8,283 nucleotides of DNA from Cyclobacteriaceae bacterium (GTDB lineage: Bacteria; Bacteroidota; Bacteroidia; Cytophagales; Cyclobacteriaceae), in assembly GCA_025358195.1 (NCBI GenBank), contig JANYKP010000026.1:1-8283 (forward strand), read 5' to 3'. The stretch's first letter is position 1, and every line of letters begins with the position of its first letter. The translations under genes were made by a program, and so were the position numbers. This document shows, in pieces, positions 1 through 7,705 of this stretch. The notes beneath the pieces are model-generated. The model worked only from the letters and a program-made list of their open reading frames with translations, was not told where the DNA came from and made no database searches.

Positions 1-2441
1 GACCAGGTGGCATCCGTGACCATCCCCAACGCAAAACTGTTGCTATCATCCGACACAAAGGTGCCCTGGTTATTCATAAGTAGACGCGAAGGATGTGACA
101 ATGGAAATTTTCCCTTTCTCACCCGGGCACCAATAAAGAGGTCCATGTCGCCATCATGATCAAAATCAACCGGACGAACCACAGAAGCCGGGAAAGAAGG
201 GATTGAAATTTCCACTTTTGAAAATCTTCCGTCCTCATTTTTATACAGGAAATGCTTGTATTTATTTACATCCTCATTCTGATAGCCACCCGCGATGGCT
301 ATCACGTCATTATCACCATCACCCTCCACATCCATTATTACCATATCCGACTCCTCGCAATCTTTGTCACCGGACAAACCCATCAGCTCAGCTCTATGAA
401 ATTTCCCTCCCATACGAAGAAATACAGTCGTGGGCTGATCGCTGGTGGCGCCTACAATAAGATCTTCGATCCCATCCTTGTTTAAATCACCCTGGACCAT
501 GCAGGGTCCAATCTGCGAGAATTTGTGTTGCATTACGTTTTGGCCTTGGAAAAAGTCGATATAATCCTTTTCCGTATGGACGTAGTCGAGTTGGTTAACG
601 GATTTTTGAAAAAGATACGCCTGTTTTTCGTTAACGGACTTCTCTACGTTTGGTATGGCCTTGCTTTCTTCGATCAGAAGAATCTGATTGGGAGCCACAT
701 TTTTGAGGTCGGAAACTTTCGTGCCCATGGGCCAGGTAATCTTTATAGAATCGATTGTTTGATTGCCATCCAGCCCAAAGTGAATCGTTGGGTCAACCGA
801 AGAAATATATCCTCTCGAAAGGAATTTTTCAGCGTACTGATACGTCCCGTTACACCATAATTCAATTTTTGCGCCGATGGCAAGCGTATTGGCTCCCTCC
901 CCTTTTAATTGAATCCGGATATAGTTGACTTTTTGTTCGGTCTCCGAATTTGTATTATTCTTATACAAGAATGCATTGTCATTTATATTATTCACCACAT
1001 AATCCAAATCACCATCATTGTCCAAATCAACAAAGGCTGCACCATTTGAAAAAGACGGAATCTTTAAACCCCATTCTTCGGTCTGATCTTTGAACGCATT
1101 GCCGCCCACATTCTCGTAAGCATAATTTGGGACTTTCACAATCGGTATCCGGCTGATCATATGCATATCCGAAGCCAAAGATCCGTAAACCTGGGCCTTG
1201 TAATTCGTAAAATCCTTATCTGTTAAATCTTTGGGAAAGCCATTGGTGACCATCAAATCCTTATCACCATCATTATCATAATCGGCAAATAGAGGAGCCC
1301 AACTCCATTCGGTTTGGTATACACCCATCATTTGACCCACTTCACTGAATGGAAGCATGCGGCCATTGATAAAACCATTATGCATGTGCAGCATATTCCT
1401 GGCAAACTGCGGTTCATAATTATACTTCTCATTGTTAATATAAACGTAATAGCTGTTTCCGTTAATTGTCTGTTTTTTTCTGAAATATTGTTCAGGCAAC
1501 ATGTCCATCGTGATAATATCAAGATTACCATCATTGTTGATATCTGATAAATCGTTGCCCATGGAGAATCTTGATTGGTACGACAAGAAATCCTTTATCT
1601 CATTTTTGAATGTCCCATCGCGCTGATTGATGTATAGCAAATCATTGGATATGTAGTCATTGGATATATACATATCCGGATACCCGTCCTTATTAATATC
1701 GCCCATGGCCAGACCAAGACCAAAGCCCTCATAAACGATACCCGCCTCTTTTGTCACATTCCTGAATTTCCCATTGCCCAAATTATTATAAAGTTGATCA
1801 TTGTTGATGGAGCTGCCATCTGTAATTTTTGGACGAAAGTTGGTGGGCACTTGTTTGTTGACAATATTATTAAGGATGTACAAATCCAAATCGCCATCCA
1901 GGTCATAATCAAAAAATGCAGCCTGCATCGAATACCCCGGATCGGCAATTCCATAACTTTCAGCCATCTCTTTAAATCGTGGTGATTGATCCGATGCAAC
2001 GCCCTGGTTTACCCATAACTTATTTTTTCGCTGAAGGCTGTCTTTGCTCATTGTTGAGGTAAAGTATAAATCAATCAGACCATCCGCATTGACATCCGTA
2101 ATAGAAACCCCACTCAGCCACTGCGCGCTGTCCATTCCCTCAAAGTTCTTTGTGATATCTTTGAATTTCAACCCGCCTAGATTCTGATAAATTCGGGTTA
2201 ACACCTTGTTGCCGACAAATACAAGATCTTGCAATCCGTCATTATTAAGATCACCGACGCCCACTCCTCCCCCATTATACATGTATTCGTTTTTCATAAT
2301 ATTAAAGGAATCATTTTCAATAATCTTATTGTTAAAACTAATTCCTGTAACCCCTGGATCCTGGAGTTGAAACCGGGGGGCCTTCTTTGAACAAGAAAAA
2401 AGGACACAACTCAGGACTAAAAGACGGATTATTTTATTCAT
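1..2441 (-). CDS. VCBS/FG-GAP repeat lipoprotein with ASPIC/UnbV domain (CRTAC1-like), 3' end outside window
   Basis: The frame is open from ATG at 2441 to the window edge: 813 codons plus two bases, no internal stop or frameshift. An N-terminal signal peptide ends in a lipobox-like LFSC, giving a lipidated Cys at residue 17. Ten calcium-loop motifs of the form DxNxDGxxD begin near residues 64, 116, 178, 248, 300, 387, 472, 652, 704 and 759. The first seven would suit a seven-bladed beta-propeller. An ASPIC/UnbV domain follows at about 517-590 (HFGLDG near 554, ITWPMG near 568), then a second, truncated repeat region. Residues 365-404 carry a family-typical stretch around TEWSWAPLFADYDNDGDKD. 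Relatives are, from memory, roughly 1,100 residues, so about 300 may be missing. It lies downstream of susCD on the same strand, so a role in binding or processing the SusCD ligand is inferred. Propeller proteins can be adhesins, binding proteins or enzymes; the exact function is unknown. ATGs at 2445 and 2460 are in another frame that stops at once, so 2441 is the start. Confidence 0.93.
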   Translation of the reverse strand, partial: MNKIIRLLVLSCVLFSCSKKAPRFQLQDPGVTGISFNNKIIENDSFNIMKNEYMYNGGGVGVGDLNNDGLQDLVFVGNKVLTRIYQNLGGLKFKDITKNFEGMDSAQWLSGVSITDVNADGLIDLYFTSTMSKDSLQRKNKLWVNQGVASDQSPRFKEMAESYGIADPGYSMQAAFFDYDLDGDLDLYILNNIVNKQVPTNFRPKITDGSSINNDQLYNNLGNGKFRNVTKEAGIVYEGFGLGLAMGDINKDGYPDMYISNDYISNDLLYINQRDGTFKNEIKDFLSYQSRFSMGNDLSDINNDGNLDIITMDMLPEQYFRKKQTINGNSYYVYINNEKYNYEPQFARNMLHMHNGFINGRMLPFSEVGQMMGVYQTEWSWAPLFADYDNDGDKDLMVTNGFPKDLTDKDFTNYKAQVYGSLASDMHMISRIPIVKVPNYAYENVGGNAFKDQTEEWGLKIPSFSNGAAFVDLDNDGDLDYVVNNINDNAFLYKNNTNSETEQKVNYIRIQLKGEGANTLAIGAKIELWCNGTYQYAEKFLSRGYISSVDPTIHFGLDGNQTIDSIKITWPMGTKVSDLKNVAPNQILLIEESKAIPNVEKSVNEKQAYLFQKSVNQLDYVHTEKDYIDFFQGQNVMQHKFSQIGPCMVQGDLNKDGIEDLIVGATSDQPTTVFLRMGGKFHRAELMGLSGDKDCEESDMVIMDVEGDGDNDVIAIAGGYQNEDVNKYKHFLYKNEDGRFSKVEISIPSFPASVVRPVDFDHDGDMDLFIGARVRKGKFPLSHPSRLLMNNQGTFVSDDSNSFALGMVTDATW

Positions 2442-2471
2442 GCATGTTGTGGTCTAACATTTGAATATCTC

Positions 2472-2500
2472 CAAAGCGAACTTTACCGATGGCTTGCAAA
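2472..2500 (-). promoter_or_regulatory. Weak promoter candidate for the VCBS/ASPIC lipoprotein gene
   Basis: Read on the minus strand, a TTTG (2500-2497) is followed after 17 nt by TCGCTTTG (2479-2472). This partly matches the Bacteroidota pattern TTTG, 19-21 nt, TAnnTTTG, but the spacer is short and the conserved A is missing. The position is sensible, just after the terminator and about 30 nt before the start codon. The match is weak enough to be chance, and read-through from susCD may be the real source of transcript. Confidence 0.2.
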
Positions 2501-2506
2501 TTAGTC

Positions 2507-2534
2507 AAAAAAAAGGCTGCCTCTCAGCAGCCTT
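2507..2534 (-). terminator. Rho-independent terminator between susD and the VCBS/ASPIC gene
   Basis: On the minus strand the sequence forms an 8-bp stem, AAGGCTGC paired with GCAGCCTT, around a 6-nt loop, and runs directly into a tract of eight T. The plus strand has no T tract after the stem, so termination should act only on transcripts coming from susCD. It lies about 90 nt after the susD stop and 65 nt before the next start codon, so it should end or attenuate the susCD message. Confidence 0.82.
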
Positions 2535-2563
2535 ATAACCGGTCGTATCTCAAATTGTCACGT

Positions 2564-2577
2564 TGGACTAAAGTCCA
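2564..2577. repeat. Short hairpin TGGACT-AA-AGTCCA
   Basis: A 6-bp inverted repeat with a two-base centre (perfect palindromic arms TGGACT and AGTCCA) lies between the susD palindrome and the terminator. It has no T tract and so is not a terminator alone. Together with the larger palindrome 14 nt away it looks like half of a two-hairpin intergenic repeat. Whether it is repeated in the genome cannot be seen here. Confidence 0.6.
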
Positions 2578-2591
2578 TGTGGGGTGCACTT

Positions 2592-2621
2592 GAATAACCC
2601 AGCCTTAAGGCTGGGTTATTC
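2592..2621. repeat. 30-nt perfect palindrome just after the susD stop codon
   Basis: Every base from 2592 to 2621 pairs with its mirror position, giving arms of GAATAACCCAGCC and GGCTGGGTTATTC around a central TTAA. It begins two bases after the susD stop codon. The RNA would form a strong GC-core hairpin with AT-rich base. It could protect the susCD mRNA 3' end from exonucleases, act as a weak bidirectional terminator, or be part of a REP-like mobile repeat. The palindrome is seen directly; the role is inferred. Confidence 0.85.
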
Positions 2622-2623
2622 GA

Positions 2624-4504
2624 TTATCGGTTCTGCACCAATTTACCAAGCGTGATGTCAATCTGATTTTGCGGAATAGGGAAATTAACATCTTCAGGGC
2701 CTACCGTGGCAGCACCATAAAGTGCAGCGCGCTTCGTCTTTTCAAACGTCAGAACACTACTCAACTCTGTTTGGACGATTCCCCATCTTTGTAAATCAAA
2801 GAAGCGGTGACCTTCCATCCCCAGTTCCAGTTTTCTTTCCATGCGCAAGGCTTTGCGAGCATACGTCTGATCCGGAAAAGACGGATAGGCCGCTATCGCA
2901 TAGGTAGCCGCATTCGTTGTGCCATCTGATTCCTTCACAAATCCTGCGGTATTCGCGGCACGGTTCCGGATCAAATTGATGTTACCAAGCGCTCCTGCCA
3001 GATCATTTGTCTCTATCTGGCATTCAGCCAATAAAAGCAATACATCTGCATAACGAATCATTCTATACCCATTGGCCGTCCATCCGGAGGTCCAACTACC
3101 CACTTCGGTCAATTGTCCTTCCTGTGATTTTTTATACACCTGCTTCTTAGGGCTATAGGGACCTGCATATGTCTGATCGCGAATCCAGTCCGAGCCCGTA
3201 TGGACTCCCCAATCAAGATAGGGTATGCCTCTTCTTCCAACAGTCCAGTCTAGACGAGGATCAACGGCTTTTGAATTGTCTTCCGTCCAAACCAGTTGCC
3301 AGTCAGCTGGGCTTATGAGTGGATCTTTCCCTTTGTTGGCATCCGTAAGCGATTGGTAGCCTAGATCTTTAAATGGAAATAACGGATTATATACAGTTAC
3401 ACCTGAATTTTTCGCATAGGATGTTGAGGCCTTCCATAAATCTCCTCCTGGAACCCCTTCATCCCGTATAAGCTGTTCTCCGGCCAAATTATAACTTCCA
3501 TCCAGCAAGGGTAGACCACCCGATGTTCTGAATGAATTAACCAATTCATGTGTTGGCTGGAAGAAACCACAGCAACCACCTGGTGAAGCAGCGCTTTTAT
3601 AGGGGAAGTTTAACACTTCTCCCCATCCACCGTTCCAACCACCCGAGCCATCATTCACAGAATATTGTACGGTATAAATAGACTCAATTCCATTCCTGTT
3701 GGAAACATCGAACACATCACCAAATTTTGCGGACAGACCAATAGCTGAACCATCCGGTTTTTTACCGGTGGCGATCACATCCATCAAAATGGTCTTAGCA
3801 GCCGCATAATCCTTTTTCATTTGCATCAGCGCTTTTGCCTTAAACACTTTGGCTACGGTGCTATTAAACCTCCCAATCTGTGTCATATTAATTGGCAAAT
3901 TTGTTCCAGCGTCAAGATCTGCAATAATGCTCGCAGTCACATCGGCCGTATTGACGACCGTCTTCGGGTCTGTGTTTTCATCAAGATACGGGATCATATT
4001 CCACATTCTCCACGCCTCCAAGTGGTAAACACCTCGTAGCGCTTTTGCCTGATTTCTTAACAAATCAGCCTGGGCGGGCGTTACGGTACCTGCTTTCTCA
4101 GCGATCGCAAGAGTAACTAGGGCGGCATTAGCACGAGAAATTCCATCATAAACTGATCTCCATTTTACATTTAAATAAGGATTTGTCGCTGCCTCACTAA
4201 ATGTTTGAATGGGATTGATATCCGGTTGGTCACCTGAATCCGTCCCCTTATTCGCTTCCATTCCTCGTATACTGCCGAATACCCAATTGGAGGAAGCCGC
4301 CTCCCAGCCAAAACCAACCGATGAAACACCATCAATCATGGAATAGGCGCCAATCAAAAGACCATCCACGCCATCATAAGTAGCCAACACGGCGGCACTC
4401 AGAGCGCCATTTGGCTTTACCGTAAGAAAATCCTCTTTGCATGAATTTGTAAAGGCCATAAGCAGGCCTATCGTCAATCCCACTTTAAGATTAAATTTTT
4501 TCAT
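2624..4504 (-). CDS. SusD/RagB family outer-membrane nutrient-binding lipoprotein
   Basis: This 626-residue protein is the surface lid that captures ligand for the adjacent SusC barrel. A signal peptide ends at a lipobox with Cys22, followed by KEDF; the acidic residues right after the Cys match the known Bacteroidota surface-export signal. The N-terminal SusD-like domain covers about residues 23-250, including the helical segment around LRGVYHLEAWRMWN (155-169). The C-terminal RagB/SusD domain has YADVLLLLAECQIETN (485-500), the signature around MERKLELGMEGHRFFDLQRW (555-574) and the usual ending FPIPQNQI. It is longer than typical SusD proteins of about 500-560 residues; the extra length seems to lie at about 330-460, including DPRLDWTVGRRGIPYLDWG. 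A vicinal Cys pair sits at 311-312. It starts 26 nt after susC, so the pair is an operon. No Shine-Dalgarno is visible, as is normal for the phylum. Family assignment is secure; ligand unknown. Confidence 0.97.
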   Translation of the reverse strand: MKKFNLKVGLTIGLLMAFTNSCKEDFLTVKPNGALSAAVLATYDGVDGLLIGAYSMIDGVSSVGFGWEAASSNWVFGSIRGMEANKGTDSGDQPDINPIQTFSEAATNPYLNVKWRSVYDGISRANAALVTLAIAEKAGTVTPAQADLLRNQAKALRGVYHLEAWRMWNMIPYLDENTDPKTVVNTADVTASIIADLDAGTNLPINMTQIGRFNSTVAKVFKAKALMQMKKDYAAAKTILMDVIATGKKPDGSAIGLSAKFGDVFDVSNRNGIESIYTVQYSVNDGSGGWNGGWGEVLNFPYKSAASPGGCCGFFQPTHELVNSFRTSGGLPLLDGSYNLAGEQLIRDEGVPGGDLWKASTSYAKNSGVTVYNPLFPFKDLGYQSLTDANKGKDPLISPADWQLVWTEDNSKAVDPRLDWTVGRRGIPYLDWGVHTGSDWIRDQTYAGPYSPKKQVYKKSQEGQLTEVGSWTSGWTANGYRMIRYADVLLLLAECQIETNDLAGALGNINLIRNRAANTAGFVKESDGTTNAATYAIAAYPSFPDQTYARKALRMERKLELGMEGHRFFDLQRWGIVQTELSSVLTFEKTKRAALYGAATVGPEDVNFPIPQNQIDITLGKLVQNR

Positions 4505-4530
4505 ATATATTAATTTAGGATATTCATTAA

Positions 4531-7500
4531 TTAAAAGCCAAGATTAACGCCCACAATAAATTGTTTAACCAGCGGGTAAGCACCTTGATCCACGCCAAAA
4601 TTAACATCACCGCCGTTGTTGATGTCAGGGTCAAGACCCGTATACTTCTTAACGGTAAACAAGTTAACTCCCTGCAAATAAACTCGCGCGGATGTCAGAC
4701 CGATTTTACTGGCAACCGAACCTGGAAGACGATAACCTACCTGAATATTTTTCAATCTCAGGAAGGAACCATTTTCAACATAATAGCTGGTTGATTGCGT
4801 ATTGGTTGAAAAATTAGATACGTTAGACGCTTTCGGAGTAGAAGCCCCTGTATTGGTTGGTGTCCAGCTATTGTATAACAAATCCTTGCTCTTTTGGTTT
4901 TGGAAAGAAGGCCAGAAGTCAGTCCACCACTTGTTATAATTGAAAATTTTATTACCCTGTGATCCATAAAAGAAAGTTGATACATCAAAGTTCTTAAACG
5001 TGGCCGATAAGTTTAAGCCATAGGTAAAATCAGGGTTCGGATTACCAATAAAGGATCTGTCTTTTGGTGTAATGGCTCCATCTCCATCGAGATCCTTATA
5101 CCTGAAAAAGCCTGCCGCTGCGCCATCCTGGGTGGCTGCTCCTGTAACTTCTGCAGCGCTTTGGAATAATCCCTGAACCTGATAGCCATAGAATGAAGAT
5201 ACCGGATACCCTTCCTGGTTCCGGTTAAAAGAACCGATCCTGGATCCTCCGGATTGGAAATAGTTAATTCCGTCGGCTACTTTCACAATCTTATTATTAT
5301 AGGATGTTAACGTCAGGTTACCTTCAAAACTCAAATCTGTTGAGATTTGTTGCTTGTAGATTACCTGGAGATCAATTCCAGTGTTTTTCATTTCTGCAAT
5401 ATTTATAAATGGAGCATCTGCAGCTCCCGCTGTACCTGGCAATGCAGGATTATATAATAAATCCTTTGTCTGCTTGGTGTACCAATCGAATGTGACCTGA
5501 AGTTTGTTATTGAGGAATCCGGCATCAAATCCGATGTTTGTTGTGACGTTGGTTTCCCACTTAGCATTCGGATTACCAATCCGGGTAGGTCTGAATCCCT
5601 GAAGTGAAGATGCACCGCCTCCGTTTAGGTCATAGTTTGATTCGCTTATGGCTCCACCGTATAGATAGTATTGATTCTGAGGTGATATAGCCAATTGATT
5701 ACCCATCGTACCGTAACCTCCTCTGATTTTCAGATCCGATAGAAAGCTGATACCTTCCATAAAACTCTCCTGGCTGACGCGCCAACCTGCTGAAACGGAA
5801 GGGAACACACCATATCGATTGGATTCTCCAAATCGCGACGATCCATCTCTTCTTACCGTGACCGCCAATAAATATTTATCGTTATAGGCATAATCAGCCC
5901 TCAGGAAAGTTGAGGCCAAGGTCGTAGGCGTGTTGAAAAAGGAGCTGGCATCTTTTATTTGGGATCCATTGGTCAGCGTTCTGTAGGAAGTAGCGGTAGA
6001 GAAATAGCCCGCTCTGTTTCCAGACAACCCTCTGCCAATTCCATACTTAACGGCTTCATAGCCACCCACCGCAAGGATCCGGTGTGCTCCGAATGTCTTG
6101 TTAAATGTAAGGGCATTGGTCCAAACCCAATCATTATTATAGGAGGAACTTTCAGTGTAGGCAGAAGTTGCTACATTTTCAGATCGTTCATAGGTAGCAC
6201 CTGTCCAGATGGTTTGATACGAGCTCTGGAAGGTACCTCCAAAGGTGGTTTTGAAACTGAGGGCATCCAGGATTTTTACATTCACGTACGTACTACCAAT
6301 AATCCGTATGTCATTGTTTCTATTCTCGGCAGCCCGCTCCAGGTCAGCGAGGATATTAGGGCTGTTTCCCAGGCGAGGCGCGATACCGGTACCACCATAT
6401 TCCCCGGGTATGTAATTGTGCGATATTCCGGTTATGTTCTGGTTAACGGTCCCTGGAATTATCGGTTGCAGACTGTAAACCCTGGCTACGGGACTGTCCT
6501 CATTTCCATTTCCATTGACACCGTTTCCTGTTCGTCCGGCTACGGTTACGTTTTCACCAATCGTGACCCTGTCTTTAATTTTGAATTCTGAATTGAATCG
6601 GGCAGTGAACCTCTTTGAAAAGTTCGTGATGACAATTCCCTGCTGATCAAAATAGTTAAAACCTGCATAGAATTTAGCCTTATCGTTTCCCCCGGAAAGC
6701 GACAAGTCGTGATTCATGATCCGTGCGTTGCGTGTGATGGTTTTATACCAGTTGGTATCACCCGCCCAACTCGGCAAGCTAGGTCCGGCAGCGGAAGACG
6801 GGCCATATATCGGGTGCGTTTCGACCGTTGCGTCATTTTTATAAACTAGCCACTGTAGGTCAGCATATTCCTTTGTATTTAACATATTCGTTGGCCCACC
6901 ACCCGCATACTGCGTTCCGGAGTATCCATTGTAATTCACTTTGATGCCACCAGAAGTACCTCTCTTAGTCGTGATCAATATCACACCATTGGAAGCACGT
7001 GACCCATAAATCGAAGCCGCACCGGCATCTTTTAATACGGAAAGAGTTTCTACATCACCTGGATTCAGTGTGGAAATATCCTGTGTAGGTACACCATCAA
7101 CCACATAGAGGGGGTCGTTGTTTTGGAAAGATCCAAACCCCCTGATTCTTACTTTGGCTGGTTGACCGGGACGGCCATCACCACTTACCGTTACCCCTGC
7201 AATGCGACCCTGAAGCTGATTATTAATATTGCTGCTTGGAATGGCGATCAAATCAACCGCCTTGACGGTACCCACGGAACCTGTCAAATCCTTTTTCTCC
7301 TGAGAGGCATATCCCGTAACAACTATTTCTGAGAGGGTTTTCACATCCAATGTCATGGATACGGTCACGCTGGTCTTTGAGCCAACCGCAATCTCCTGTG
7401 TGGAAAATCCTATGAACGAGAAAATCAAAACAGCATCATTGCCAGAGATATTAATTTTAAAATTACCGTCAGCGTCTGATACCGTGCCTTGAGAAGCTCC

Positions 7501-7653
7501 CTTTAAAATAACGTTTACACCAGGCAGGCTTGCGCCGGTCTCATCTTTAATCGCTCCGGACACTGTTCGTTCTTGCGCCTGGAGAGCATGAGAAGATACC
7601 AGCCATAGCACAAGGAGCACGACCCTCTTCGCATTTTTGTACACTTTTTTCAT
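4531..7653 (-). CDS. SusC/RagA family TonB-dependent outer-membrane transporter
   Basis: This 1,040-residue barrel imports the substrate captured by SusD, driven by TonB/ExbBD. A signal peptide (1-26, cleavage likely after ALQA) leads to a carboxypeptidase-regulatory-like domain at about 30-105. Next is a TonB-box-like LSEIVVTGYASQEKKDLTG at 107-125 and the plug domain at about 125-232. The plug has the SusC signatures DPLYVVDGVP (180-189) and LKDAGAASIYGSRASNG (207-223). The rest is the barrel, which includes an EF-hand-like DLDGDGAITPKDR (854-866) and ends with a terminal Phe. Length is normal for the family. There is no N-terminal STN domain, and no sigma/anti-sigma genes are beside it, so direct FecI/FecR-type signalling through this protein is not indicated. 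It is the first gene of the minus-strand operon, with susD following after 26 nt. The ATG at 7653 gives the complete signal peptide. Substrate cannot be determined. Confidence 0.97.
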   Translation of the reverse strand: MKKVYKNAKRVVLLVLWLVSSHALQAQERTVSGAIKDETGASLPGVNVILKGASQGTVSDADGNFKINISGNDAVLIFSFIGFSTQEIAVGSKTSVTVSMTLDVKTLSEIVVTGYASQEKKDLTGSVGTVKAVDLIAIPSSNINNQLQGRIAGVTVSGDGRPGQPAKVRIRGFGSFQNNDPLYVVDGVPTQDISTLNPGDVETLSVLKDAGAASIYGSRASNGVILITTKRGTSGGIKVNYNGYSGTQYAGGGPTNMLNTKEYADLQWLVYKNDATVETHPIYGPSSAAGPSLPSWAGDTNWYKTITRNARIMNHDLSLSGGNDKAKFYAGFNYFDQQGIVITNFSKRFTARFNSEFKIKDRVTIGENVTVAGRTGNGVNGNGNEDSPVARVYSLQPIIPGTVNQNITGISHNYIPGEYGGTGIAPRLGNSPNILADLERAAENRNNDIRIIGSTYVNVKILDALSFKTTFGGTFQSSYQTIWTGATYERSENVATSAYTESSSYNNDWVWTNALTFNKTFGAHRILAVGGYEAVKYGIGRGLSGNRAGYFSTATSYRTLTNGSQIKDASSFFNTPTTLASTFLRADYAYNDKYLLAVTVRRDGSSRFGESNRYGVFPSVSAGWRVSQESFMEGISFLSDLKIRGGYGTMGNQLAISPQNQYYLYGGAISESNYDLNGGGASSLQGFRPTRIGNPNAKWETNVTTNIGFDAGFLNNKLQVTFDWYTKQTKDLLYNPALPGTAGAADAPFINIAEMKNTGIDLQVIYKQQISTDLSFEGNLTLTSYNNKIVKVADGINYFQSGGSRIGSFNRNQEGYPVSSFYGYQVQGLFQSAAEVTGAATQDGAAAGFFRYKDLDGDGAITPKDRSFIGNPNPDFTYGLNLSATFKNFDVSTFFYGSQGNKIFNYNKWWTDFWPSFQNQKSKDLLYNSWTPTNTGASTPKASNVSNFSTNTQSTSYYVENGSFLRLKNIQVGYRLPGSVASKIGLTSARVYLQGVNLFTVKKYTGLDPDINNGGDVNFGVDQGAYPLVKQFIVGVNLGF

Positions 7654-7657
7654 GATG

Positions 7658-7683
7658 ATTGGGTTAGGTAGAAAATTGGGTTA
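7658..7683. repeat. Direct repeat ATTGGGTTA twice in the susC leader
   Basis: The nine bases ATTGGGTTA occur at 7658-7666 and again at 7675-7683, 17 nt apart start to start. Both copies lie within 30 nt upstream of the susC start codon, so they are probably inside the untranslated leader (TAACCCAAT in the mRNA sense). They could be a binding site for a regulator or RNA partner, or chance in AT-rich DNA. Confidence 0.5.
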
Positions 7684-7705
7684 ATCTATTGATAATTAAG
7701 CAATT

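Noticed and set aside
203..860. Plus-strand open frames of 77-111 codons at the left end
   Set aside because: They lie antisense to the continuous VCBS/ASPIC reading frame, which has clear repeated calcium motifs; the plus-strand peptides have no family features.
1754..1999. Minus-strand 81-codon frame overlapping the VCBS/ASPIC gene
   Set aside because: It begins at a TTG in a shifted frame of the same strand; the main frame is intact on both sides, so this is neither a gene nor evidence of a frameshift.
1..2252. Regular spacing of similar short sequences as a DNA repeat array
   Set aside because: The recurring plus-strand ATCACCATC-like words are the reverse complements of codons for DxDGD calcium loops; the repeat is at protein level, not a DNA array or CRISPR.
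5959..6591. Plus-strand open frame of 210 codons inside susC
   Set aside because: It is antisense to a well-supported susC barrel region, has no recognisable domain, and its Ser/Gly/Thr-rich composition is what a mirrored beta-barrel sequence gives.
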